64,000 nt of DNA, taken from positions 248,001 to 312,000 of the forward strand of contig JAGPYM010000032.1 in NCBI GenBank assembly GCA_020736575.1. The letters run 5' to 3'. The notes beneath the pieces were generated by a model, which saw only the letters and a program-made list of their open reading frames with translations, ran no database searches and was not told the origin of the DNA. The stretch is from Thelonectria olida (taxonomy: Eukaryota > Ascomycota > Sordariomycetes > Hypocreales > Nectriaceae). Positions 20,593 through 30,533 of the stretch are shown here, piece by piece. Both the position numbers and the translations under genes were made by a program. Position 1 is the first letter of the stretch. Every line of letters starts with the position of its first letter.

Positions 20593-23500
20593 TTATTTCT
20601 TCCATCGGATACGGCTTAGCCCGATGAATCCATCCAAGAGGCGTTGGAACAATCGAACAATCCGCGGAACAGTACAGTTCCCAATGCGGACCTGGTCCTC
20701 CATCCACCCCCGCGACAACCGATCATAATTCTTGTCCCATTTCTGGTTGCCCATTTCCTCCTCAATAACCACATCACCCAGTACGCCATCGGCTACTGTT
20801 AGCAGTACTGCCACTGTACGACATAATGTCTCGACCCCGCTACATCTCTCATCCGCTTCCATGTCATCGCCAACATCATCAGCATCCTCATGGCGAATAA
20901 GCCGGCATACCACAAGCGGGAAACGACATCGCGAACATTGCCTTTCTTGCCCACCTTCAGCCCCCCGGATCCCCGACCACTTGTGCACCAACGCCATCGC
21001 GGGCTTGGATTCGCTATGCAACGTACAGGCTCCCATGTCATGAAGATAGCAAGCCTCGCTCCACTCGTACATCAAGCACACCTGGCAGCGGATTCGCCCC
21101 CTATGCCAAGCCTGCACACGCGCTCCCAGGGCGGATAAGTAGGCGAGATCCCCCCAATAACCGAATGAGCGCTCTTCCTCTGCTTCCGCTGCATTAAGTG
21201 CTTCTTGAATGTGGGAGCGCCACAAGGACATGGTTTCTCCATCTGAATCACCGCTCTCCGCTGCTGCCATGCCTCTCTGGCGCCTAGGTTGGGCCTGGTG
21301 CTGTCGTTTAATGACGAGACAGTTCGCTTCGGAGCTCGGTATCACTAAGTCGATTCGGCGCTGGTCGACTGCTTCTTCGATCCAAAGGTCTTCTACCACC
21401 ACGTCCAGTCGACAGAAAACATTCAGCATGACCATAACGTCTTGCGCACCCCAGGGCATCGGAGAAAGGAGCCACCCGTTTGTTCCCCAGTCCTGGTTGA
21501 AGCGGATACCGCTCTGGCTCCTCCAGACTTCAATCTGATCCCAGAACGTGTCCGTCTCAGCACCAACATCATCTGAAAGAGAAAATGCACACATGGCTGA
21601 AACCGCATTGACGACAACTTCTCGGAATTCGCATCGCTTCCCGTCCTGCCGGCGCCACCCTCGCACTAGCGACGATTTGCAGGCATAATGATCTCCTCCC
21701 CACGGAAGCGCTTCCCACTCCGAAGCCGTGTCTGCTGCGTCTTGGCTCGCCCACGCAGGACAGCAAGATCGAGGCAGGCAACAGTCTCCGCACCAAGGGA
21801 CCGGACCGTAGCCCTTTATACCATTCGCCTGAAGCTTCACTATCCCCTCCCAGAGACGGCCGCGGATGGAGCGTGCCCGGCATCCTTCGAACCGGGGGCA
21901 CGATGAGAGAGGATGCTCGTCGCAGGCAGGATCTCGATGGAGAAGGCAGAGCGGACATCGGACAGACCACCGCTCTAGTTGCTTCTGAACCCTCTCCTCG
22001 GTGACGAGATCGTTGCTCTGGTCATCCGTCCAGCTTTCGCGCCAGCGGATTGGACTAGGGCATTGCCAGGCTCTCCTCTCGCACCAAGTTGATATATCTT
22101 GCGGCGACCATGTGTTCATGGGCTTGGGAGATCTTGACAACGTATACGGATCCGACAAATAGCCGTGATGCCGATGAATTAGCGAACTGTCCAGTCTCTC
22201 CTGGACAGAGCAACGGGCTCGGGCCGATCGTGTGTCCAGGCTGACGGCTTCACAGCGTCGCAGTCGAGGAGGCCAATTCGACCGGCGGGAAGGAACATCG
22301 ATGTCGGGCGATTCGCTCCTGGGACCAGGTCCGCTGCTGTCGTCGTCATCGTCGTCTTCGACTTCATCGTCTGGAGGCAAGAGTTCACCGACCGTTTTAT
22401 GGTACCAGACCGTCCTTGACCAGAGAGCAAGCTGCCGCATCATCTCAATGCCTCCAACCCCCCGGTTTGTGAATCCTCGAAGGAGGAAGTCTGCCACTGT
22501 CTCATCATTGACTTCCGTGCTCGGTCCCCTACGTTCTTTTTCGTACCACTGCGCTGCTGCATTCCGCATATCGTCCATGAATTTCGTGGCACGGGATTCA
22601 TAGAGTCCAACGATTATATCGCGGAGCAGGGTGGTTTTATACCGACAAGTCCACTCTGCTTTGTCTCTCTCGATCCAGCCACCGGCACTGGTTTTTGACC
22701 ACTTCTCACAGAGCTGCCTCGGTAGATAACAGCGGTAGCATGTAGAGCTCGGGGCCCTTCCTTCTCCGTAAATAGCGTTGCCGAACTCGGTCTCTACTGC
22801 TTCGGCACCACCATACACGCACTCACGCAGGTCGTGATCGACAGCTTCGCCCTGACGCCCGCTACCAATGCAATAGCTGCACTTCCACCGCCACCATTGA
22901 ATAGTCGCCTCCCACCTCTTCACCACAACGTCCTCGTCCGGCCGCAAGAGAGTCGATCCAGGTGCACCCCGCTTAGCTGGGGCTAGGTTGTTCAGACGCG
23001 GCCCAGGAGGATATTGGGGCAGGTTGTCGAGCGGTGGCAATCCAAGTCGATAGTTTCGCCGAACATAAAAGCCAACCGTCAGCGTCTCGAAGATGAACAG
23101 AAGCCTCGGAATCCAGCTGTCTTTGTGAGGGATTTGATGCTCGAACCAGGCTCGGGCGCTTTGTTCGATCGATAGATCCACATGATCCCTATCCAATGCC
23201 AATCTAACAAGTATCTCAGCAAGGAATTGATCGTCATATGCGCACAGAACTGCGATGACCCTCCTCGTGATTGGTTTCCGCTCGCAGTGGCCATCAAATC
23301 CTGGCTGCGACTGAAGCTCCTTCACGAGCTCTGCTCTCTCTTGTTCGGATCCTGCGTAACTGATGCTGTTGGACAGACAAATGTCTCCACACGGAAACCA
23401 TGTATGCGTGCACATGCTACAAAAGCCAGTGACTCCCACGAACTTGGGGATTTCAAGGCTCTCCAGCCATCTGAGAATCGCCCCTGCTTTTTCGCAGCCA

Positions 23501-24168
23501 TGCCAGCGATCACATTTCTCTAATGTGTGACCCGGCTGCGCATTCCCACTCATAACGAAGCAAAACTCGCACCCGACTGCCCCCCACCATCTTAACGTCT
23601 CGTATACGTCGTCAAGCCGTCTCTCGAGTCTATTAGGGTTATCCTCGGTGCCTTCTGCGCGTTCTTGGATGGTGTCGATGATCAACTGCTGCTGGTCGAC
23701 CGATATCGTGGTCCAAAGTGCCCGAGGGGAGCTGAAGAGCAGTCCGCTGAATTGTCCTGCAGATCGGGGCTTTTCCTTATAGCCAAGTAGAAGCGTCTCC
23801 TTCGAAGAAGCAGAGACAACTTTTGCTTCTTCTGATGCAGGTGATCCATTTCGGGTGTAATGATGTCTCCTCCTTTTTGTAGGTGGTGATGGTGAGCGCT
23901 GTAGGCTTTGACGCGTCCGTAATACACGCGAGCTGCCCGCCTTTTTCGGCAAATCTTGAGTGAACATATCGGTCTGATCGGTTATGTTTTCCATGAAGAA
24001 GTACGGATTGGTTACAGGACGTTCGTTGGTTGTGGCGTTGGTTGATGAGGTCGTTGTACCTAGCTGTCGCCTCTTTCTCTGCCCACTAGGATTAGGAGGC
24101 AAGTTCTCTTTTCTTGAGTTGCCCGGCATAGCGAAGTGGACGGAGTGACTTTTGTATCGAACAGGCAC
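20593..24168 (-). CDS. Large protein with four Cys/His-rich modules
   Basis: 1191 aa (or 1178 from the Met at 24129, MPGNSRKENLPP, which has a more typical start). One exon. Four diverged copies of a module are visible, near residues 200-320, 428-560, 734-890 and 1027-1140. Each has C-x2-C, a His before a Cys, then a second C-x2-C with a further Cys a few residues on, and usually a last Cys before a helix. Examples are CEFC...HTLEKC, CSYC...HDLREC...CYRC, CPLC...HPLSSC...CGDC, CQVC...CSRC. Such spacing suggests zinc binding. Similar modules occur, to my knowledge, in fungal accessory proteins linked to RecQ-like helicases, but no helicase motif is present here. An acidic Asp run lies near 600. 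Function unknown. The LINE at 24391 is inserted about 220 bp upstream, in its likely promoter. Confidence 0.7.
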   Translation of the reverse strand: MPVRYKSHSVHFAMPGNSRKENLPPNPSGQRKRRQLGTTTSSTNATTNERPVTNPYFFMENITDQTDMFTQDLPKKAGSSRVLRTRQSLQRSPSPPTKRRRHHYTRNGSPASEEAKVVSASSKETLLLGYKEKPRSAGQFSGLLFSSPRALWTTISVDQQQLIIDTIQERAEGTEDNPNRLERRLDDVYETLRWWGAVGCEFCFVMSGNAQPGHTLEKCDRWHGCEKAGAILRWLESLEIPKFVGVTGFCSMCTHTWFPCGDICLSNSISYAGSEQERAELVKELQSQPGFDGHCERKPITRRVIAVLCAYDDQFLAEILVRLALDRDHVDLSIEQSARAWFEHQIPHKDSWIPRLLFIFETLTVGFYVRRNYRLGLPPLDNLPQYPPGPRLNNLAPAKRGAPGSTLLRPDEDVVVKRWEATIQWWRWKCSYCIGSGRQGEAVDHDLRECVYGGAEAVETEFGNAIYGEGRAPSSTCYRCYLPRQLCEKWSKTSAGGWIERDKAEWTCRYKTTLLRDIIVGLYESRATKFMDDMRNAAAQWYEKERRGPSTEVNDETVADFLLRGFTNRGVGGIEMMRQLALWSRTVWYHKTVGELLPPDDEVEDDDDDDSSGPGPRSESPDIDVPSRRSNWPPRLRRCEAVSLDTRSARARCSVQERLDSSLIHRHHGYLSDPYTLSRSPKPMNTWSPQDISTWCERRAWQCPSPIRWRESWTDDQSNDLVTEERVQKQLERWSVRCPLCLLHRDPACDEHPLSSCPRFEGCRARSIRGRLWEGIVKLQANGIKGYGPVPWCGDCCLPRSCCPAWASQDAADTASEWEALPWGGDHYACKSSLVRGWRRQDGKRCEFREVVVNAVSAMCAFSLSDDVGAETDTFWDQIEVWRSQSGIRFNQDWGTNGWLLSPMPWGAQDVMVMLNVFCRLDVVVEDLWIEEAVDQRRIDLVIPSSEANCLVIKRQHQAQPRRQRGMAAAESGDSDGETMSLWRSHIQEALNAAEAEEERSFGYWGDLAYLSALGARVQAWHRGRIRCQVCLMYEWSEACYLHDMGACTLHSESKPAMALVHKWSGIRGAEGGQERQCSRCRFPLVVCRLIRHEDADDVGDDMEADERCSGVETLCRTVAVLLTVADGVLGDVVIEEEMGNQKWDKNYDRLSRGWMEDQVRIGNCTVPRIVRLFQRLLDGFIGLSRIRWKK

Positions 24169-24535
24169 GCAAAATGCTAGTCAAGCGCGTTTCCTACTTG
24201 CGGCCGACAGAGCGCTCACAGGTGATTGTGAACTATGAAAGGGGGAAAAAAGGGGGGGCCAGAGGAATACCAGCGCTTCCTTCATCTGCCCCACCGTCCG
24301 CTTTACCCCACAATCACCGTAGTTTCACTTTTAGGTGCATAACTGTCTTCAGCGCTGCGTGAGCTACCATGCACCACCACCCTTTCGCCAACCCCACCCT
24401 TTCGCCACCTTCCTTTGTCATCTTACTTTCTTGGCATGCAGATGTTAAGAAAGTAGCCCTAATTACACCAATTTTCTTAACAAGTGCACCACAACGACCA
24501 CAATCCTGCGCTTCGCGCAGCCCACGGCGGCGGCG

Positions 24536-26176
24536 ATGGCATCCGCCACCTCCTGCCCGCCTATTGTCCCGGACCCTTTTGACCTGGGAATCCATACTCC
24601 TGCCAATCTCAATCGAGGAGCCCGCACTGCCCTCTTGCAAAACAGCCCCGCTGTCGTGAATGGACCTGTTGGGGTCCCGCCCGCCCACGGGAGGACGGCT
24701 CAAACGCCGTCTTCGCCTCTCAATGCAATCTCTACTGCTGCGGCTACGGAAGGAGCCCAGATCGCCCATCCTGACCCCTCCCCTGACCCTACCTTGACTG
24801 CTGTACAGCAACCAGTCTCCATCTTTGAAGCAGCCACGAAGCTCGCACGCGACCGTGTGGAGGAGTACAATGCCAAGTTGAAGGTGTTTCAGGCCTTCTG
24901 CGCTAAATTTGAAGAAGCAGCGAAACAATTCACCACTGGGCCCGAACGGGAATTCGCCCAAAAGTTTGCCGATAGCTTCCTGGACTCCTGGAATCAGGCG
25001 CTTACTGACGCCAAATCTGCTCCGGCGCCTACCTACAGCATCGTCGCGGCCTCGCCTCCGGCTGCAAACAACGCCCTTGCCCACCAACCCCGACACCATC
25101 AACAACAACGTCAACAACAACAGCCCCCTCATCGCCAGGGACAATCGACTGCAGGCGCCCCACCCCGAGAGGATCTCCGCGTCTTCATCCGGCTGGACGC
25201 CGAATCTCCGGCCAGGACCCATAAGGACTATGCAATCCGGACCCATATATCCCGGAAACTCGGAGTGGATCCACGCAAGATCCCGCGGGTTCTCCAAGTC
25301 AGGTCCGGATGGGCCGTCCTTACCGCCGACATAACCACCCGCGACCTCCTCGTGCAGAGACAGACTGAATGGGCAACCGACTTAGGGGCCGCTGCCATAG
25401 AGACTAGACAGGAATGGTTTACCTACCTAGTCTCAGATTACCCCTGCAAGCTGACCGACCTCTATGGCAACGAAGCGGATAGCGACGCAGCCGTGGACGA
25501 AGAAATTGAAATCCAGACGGGGCAGAAGCCCGTCAACATACGGCCCGCGCGGCACCAACCTGACAACCCCTTAACGAAGACCTTACTTGTATCCTTCCTG
25601 GAGCCAGTCAAGAAATACTGGCGCCTCTTCAGCAGCCGACCAGCAAGGCTCATCAAGAAAACCGACCGGACAAGGCAGTGCAATGTATGCTTGGACTACC
25701 ACCCGTCACGTACCTGCCATCGACTCCCCCTGTGCAAACGCTGCGGCAAGGCCGGCCACGACTCCGGGGACTGTACCGCCCCCGAGCAATGCGCCAACTG
25801 CCTCGGCCCGCACAGCGCCAACTTCGCCGAATGCCCAGCTCGCCCGAAGAAGGTACACGGCGTTTTCCGCCGGCTGAACAAAGAACAAAGGGACCATGTC
25901 CGAGTTGTGGGCGCTGAAACATATCGCCAGCGCAACGTAGAAGCGCAACGGCACGCACCTGACCTACAGCAAAACGGCCCACAGCAGGATAGCACCGGGT
26001 CGCTAGAAAGATCGAGCCCTCGGGCTCCCAGTCCGGCCGCGTCAAGAGCGCCCTCTTGCATAATGGTGGCCACTACCCCCGAGGCAGAGGAGGAACCCGA
26101 GCACCCAAGACCCGGGTCCCCAAGGAAGCGCCGCATCGTCCTGATCACGCGTCCCCACGATCACGAGCACGAGTAG
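24536..26176 (+). CDS. LINE ORF1 protein with zinc knuckles
   Basis: 546 aa. RNA-binding, gag-like chaperone of the LINE. N-terminal half is Pro/Ala-rich and ends in a Gln-rich run near 190; about 220-330 may be an RRM-like fold (FIRLDAESPARTHKDYAIR, then VLTADITT). Residues about 380-440 hold three CCHC-type knuckles (CNVCLDYHPSRTC, CKRCGKAGHDSGDC, CANCLGPHSANFAEC). A basic tail follows. The frame is intact. Its end overlaps the ORF2 frame by 32 nt. Confidence 0.88.
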   Translation: MASATSCPPIVPDPFDLGIHTPANLNRGARTALLQNSPAVVNGPVGVPPAHGRTAQTPSSPLNAISTAAATEGAQIAHPDPSPDPTLTAVQQPVSIFEAATKLARDRVEEYNAKLKVFQAFCAKFEEAAKQFTTGPEREFAQKFADSFLDSWNQALTDAKSAPAPTYSIVAASPPAANNALAHQPRHHQQQRQQQQPPHRQGQSTAGAPPREDLRVFIRLDAESPARTHKDYAIRTHISRKLGVDPRKIPRVLQVRSGWAVLTADITTRDLLVQRQTEWATDLGAAAIETRQEWFTYLVSDYPCKLTDLYGNEADSDAAVDEEIEIQTGQKPVNIRPARHQPDNPLTKTLLVSFLEPVKKYWRLFSSRPARLIKKTDRTRQCNVCLDYHPSRTCHRLPLCKRCGKAGHDSGDCTAPEQCANCLGPHSANFAECPARPKKVHGVFRRLNKEQRDHVRVVGAETYRQRNVEAQRHAPDLQQNGPQQDSTGSLERSSPRAPSPAASRAPSCIMVATTPEAEEEPEHPRPGSPRKRRIVLITRPHDHEHE

Positions 26177-29100
26177 GCGCCCGCGAGCACGAAGACGCGA
26201 GAAAAAGACCCTCAGGGTCTTTCAAGCCAACGTCGGCAAGGTTCCCCCGGTCCACGACTGTGCCCTTGCATTGGCAGACTCTGAACGGTACGACATCGTG
26301 CTCCTCCAAGAACCATGGACGACAACGGTAAACTCCCGCTGCCTCACGAAGACCCATCCTGCATACGACACCTACTCTCCAGTCGAAGCCTGGAACAGCA
26401 ATTCCACTCGACCTAGAGTCATGACATACGTCCGCCGAGACTATAAGCTCTCGGCAGATCAGAATCGACCATACCAAAGCCGCGATATCCTGTGGCTTAC
26501 GGTCAACGATACAATAATAGTCAACTTCTATCGCCAGAACGACGAAAGAGATGCGATGGATACTTTGCTGCAATGGCCGATCCCTGATCGCTGCCTCGTG
26601 GCAGGCGACTTCAACGCTAGACATCATACATGGCAGACAGGCCCAACTACGAACCGCGGCCACGAGATTGCCTACTGGGCATCGGAAAATGGCCTCGGCC
26701 TGCTGAACACCTCAGACGTCCCCACAAACCCGCATGGAAACACCATCGACCTCGCCTTTTCGAATGTACCTCTCGCTGAAGCTAATGTCGAGGACCACCT
26801 TGCCACCAGCTCTGATCATTTCACCCTCAGCCTAACGCTCCCAAACGTCGAGCCGGCCCCAACACAGCCAGGCAAAATCCGGGTAACAACAGACGACGAG
26901 CTCAAGCGCTTCGTCGAAATCGTAGAGCTGGGATCGACGGCGATCCCCGTCGCCGCCTCGAGCCCACTAGAACTAGACGAGCTCGCATCCACACTAGTGA
27001 GCCTCTTACAATCAGCAGCAAAGGCGGCGGGCCGGCCTGCGAGGAAGGGAGCACGCAACGCTCCGTGGTGGACCGAAGAGTGCGCCCTTGCTGCTGCCGG
27101 GTATCGGGCGATCAGAAGGCTGTACCCTCTCGGATTCAACCAAGAGGTTCAAATAGCCAAGCGAGATTTGCACCGTGTGGTCCGCCGCGCCAAAAGGCTC
27201 TATTGGCGGAACCTGATCAACAGCTTCTCAGATAGCAGCTCCGTTTTCAAGGCCGTCCGATGGCTGAGATCGCCAGGAGCCTTCCAACCGCCTCCACTAC
27301 AAGTGGACGACGTGGTCCACGAAACCCAGCTCGACAAGGCCAACGCGCTCCGGCGAGCGACTCTAGAGCGTCGGACAGCTGAGGACGATATCCAGGATCC
27401 CTGGATCGAGGTCAGCCCTCGCAAAGCGATCCCATTCCCGCAGGAAATCTCCCTAGAAGAGGCACAGGACGCGACCCTCCGTACCGGGAACACATCGCCG
27501 GGGGCAGATAACATCACAGTCAAGCTCCTCACAGCAGTATGGCATATTATCGGAACACACGTTCGCCGCCTCTTCGAGGGGTGCCTGGCCATAGGCCACC
27601 ACCCAAAGCCTTTCAGAGCGGCCGAGGTGGTCATGATCGCCAAACCTGGACGCAGAGACCTGACGACCCCGCGAGCCTGGCGACCCATCTCTCTGCTCTC
27701 CTGTCTCGGCAAGGGACTGGAACGGTTAGTCGCGCGCCGTCTCGCGTGGGCATGCATTCACTATAGAGTCCTTCACCCGCAACAAGCTAGAGCACTTCCA
27801 AAGAGGTCTGCGACAGACCTCGTGGCTGCCCTAGTTCACGACATTGAGGAAGCATTTGCTCGCAAGAAGGTGGCCACGCTGGTCACGATGGATATCCAAG
27901 GCGCGTTCGACACTGTCCTGCGCAACAGACTGATTTTGCGACTTCGGGAACAAGGCTGGCCCGAACATCTCGCCCGATGGGCCGGATCCTTTATGGATGA
28001 CCGATCTGCTTGTGTTAGGTACCAAGATACAATCACCCCGCTCTCTCCTCTCCAGTGCGGTCTCCCTCAGGGATCGCCGGTATCGCCGATCCTCTTTCTG
28101 TTATATACAGAGCCCATCTACCGACTGAGCAACCCCCAAGGCCGGTTCGGCTATGCAGATGACACAGCCATCCTGTGCGTCGGCGACACGGTCGAGGAAA
28201 CGGCCACTGCGGCATCACGTTCTGTCGAAGAAATGGTCCGCTGGGGCGCCGCAAACGGGGTATCTTTCGACCCTAAGAAGACCGAAGTCATGCACTTCTC
28301 TCGGAGCAAGCTCGAGCCGCACCGGCAATACGCCATGGCGATGTCGAGAAGCACCCCGAGGCAGCAATGCGCTGGCTAGGCATCTGGCTGGACAGCAGCC
28401 TGTCATTCCGAGTCCACGCAGAGAAGTGGACGGCTAAGTCACAGGCTGTCGCCTACCATCTGCGAGGACTCACCAACACGATACACGGCCCGCTTCCCAG
28501 CGCTGTACGGAGCGCCGTCAGGGCCTGCGTTGAACCAGTCCTGCTCTACGGCACCGAAGTATGGTACCCAGGGGCAACCCGACCGCGGTGGGACCAACCG
28601 TCTAAAGACGGGCCGTCAAGTATCCAACATCTCTTACAGAGAATGAACAAGGCTATAGTTCAATCTATGCGAGCTATACTCCCTGTCTGGAAGACGACCC
28701 GATCGCCATCCTCCATCGGGAAAGCGGGATACCACCTATCACTCAGCTTCTCGAAGCACGTCGATACCGTTTCTCCGCCCGGCTCAAATCCCTTGATGAG
28801 GCTCACCCCCTCGCGAAGCGCACGCTTCCACCCAGGCAACCCACATACCATCAGCTCATCAAGCGGAAGTACCAAGCTCCAACAGAGAGCAGCTTCAGAA
28901 CCCGTCTTCGGAGGACCAATGAGCTCCTCGCACCCTGTCCGCGACCAGCCATCATGCAAAAATGCTTCGGCAAGGGACAAGATACACCCCTACAGACAGC
29001 CCCGAAAGAGGAATCGGCCGAGGCCTTCCTCCAGTGGGTTGAGACAGTAGACCCAACCACCTGGATCGTATACTCAGACGGCTCATTGTCCTCGGAGGGA

Positions 29101-29904
29101 GCAGCCAGCTATGGCTTTGCCATTCACCAGAAGGATCTCTCCATCTGCGACGGCTCGGGCCGTCTTGGACCTGCCGAGGTCTTTGACGCTGAAGCTACAG
29201 GAGCACTGGAGGGCCTCAAGGCCGCTCTGAACCTCCCAGGATCAGCGGCACGGGACATTGTAGTCTGTTTAGACAACCTGGCAGCCGCCACATGCCTACG
29301 GGGCACACCGTCTGATTCTTCACAAGCAGTCTTCGTCGAGTTCCAGGCCTTAGCTGCATCACACGGAGCTACACAAGTGCGCTGGATACCTGGCCACACG
29401 GACATTCCCGGCAACGAACAAGCCGATAAACTAGTAAAGGCAGCGTCCTCGCTGCCAGAACCGGAAGGCGCTCAGCCGACGCTAGCATACCTGCGAAAGG
29501 TGGCGAGGCAGAAACCAAAAGAAGCTTTCGAAACATGGTGGACGACCTCCGTTCCCGAGCAATATAAGAGATTGAATCTCAAGGCGACTATACGCTGCCC
29601 ACCGGAACTCTCGCTCCCTCGGGCTGCCCTGCACCATCTACTCGCAGCAAGGTCCCTCCATGGGGATTTCGCTGCATACCACGAACGATTCAACCACGAC
29701 GACGCGCGGGTGACTTGCTCGTGCGGACGACGCAAAGCACCTGACCATGTCTTCTACTGCAGGAAAGTACCGCGGCGGTGTCGAATTAGGCTCGTCCCCT
29801 CGCCGACTGCGGCGGTCAACCTCGCAATAGGAAGGAACTTCGACAAGTACATCAAGTTGGCCAAATCAAGCGCCTTCTTCGAAAGGATTTGCACTCGTTA
29901 CTAG
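26145..29904 (+). pseudogene. LINE ORF2 (endonuclease, RT, RNase H), two frameshifts
   Basis: Frame opens after a stop at 26142-26144, in +1 relation to ORF1, without an ATG before the endonuclease. APE-type endonuclease: LRVFQANVGK, LLQEPW, GDFNARHHTW, SSDHF. Reverse transcriptase: [26 protein letters not shown] and the YADD active site. Frameshift one is near 28340, before EAAMRWLGIWLDS; frameshift two near 28690, before DDPIAILHRESGIPP. RNase H: YSDGSLSSEG, DAEATGALEGL, and GHTDIPGNEQADKL; a terminal CxC...H...C cluster follows. All catalytic motifs persist, so the damage is small and probably recent. Confidence 0.88.
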
Positions 29905-30303
29905 ACGAGGCAGATCGGAGATGCATTTGCGTCTCCTCCTCTCCTTCTATCTTCCTTTCCCTTCTGCTTCTTTGTTTCTTCTCTTTATTCTCACGGGCTC
30001 GGCCGCCTCGTGCGGCCACGCCGACGCCCTATTCCCAGTCTCACTAAAGACTGACCGATATAGCGGCTACCGCTATGATAGCCGCGCCTGGTCATCCCGC
30101 TGACGGGTAACAGGCTAGATACAATGCGCCTTTGAGCCGATGATATGCTGGATAGTGGTCTGTTCTGTATTTTACGAAAGCATTGCGTAGATTTTGGCAT
30201 TAGAGACTCTAGCTCAGCACGTCCTGTGCCCCAACAGGGGACTTTACGGGCCTCGCGGCCCTCGGACGAAAAATATACATACATACATACCACCCTTTCG
30301 CCA

Positions 30304-30533
30304 GGCAAAAAAAAAAAACCACCAAAACTCAACTATTTCACTTATACAGAAGTTGGCCAAAATAGAAGTTATTGGCAAGCGGCCACTTCTTATAGATATA
30401 AAATTGATTGGAATTTAATTTTCTGGTCACGTGCAGTTGCATGGGGCACGTGATGTATGCAAGCCATTGTAAGGAAATATCACCAACTTAACCACCAGAT
30501 TCATACTTGGGCATTGTAGAGGGAGCTCTACCC
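30304..30533. other. Short intergenic gap
   Basis: Only a run of twelve A's and two CACGTG-type E-box strings (about 30427 and 30448) are visible between the LINE target copy and the next hAT. No gene. Confidence 0.5.

Larger units (their letters stand above)
24391..30288 (+). mobile_element. Full-length Tad-like LINE, frameshifted
   Basis: 5898-bp non-LTR retrotransposon. A 15-bp direct repeat ACCACCCTTTCGCCA lies at 24376-24390 and 30289-30303 and marks the target duplication. The 3' end is an ATAC microsatellite tail (about 30273-30288) rather than poly(A). A third copy of the last 14 bp of the repeat occurs at 24394-24407, so the true 5' end could be shifted by 17 bp. It holds ORF1 (zinc knuckles) and ORF2 (endonuclease, reverse transcriptase, RNase H). 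ORF2 has two frameshifts, so this copy is dead. The 3' UTR is about 380 bp and CT-rich. Confidence 0.9.
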
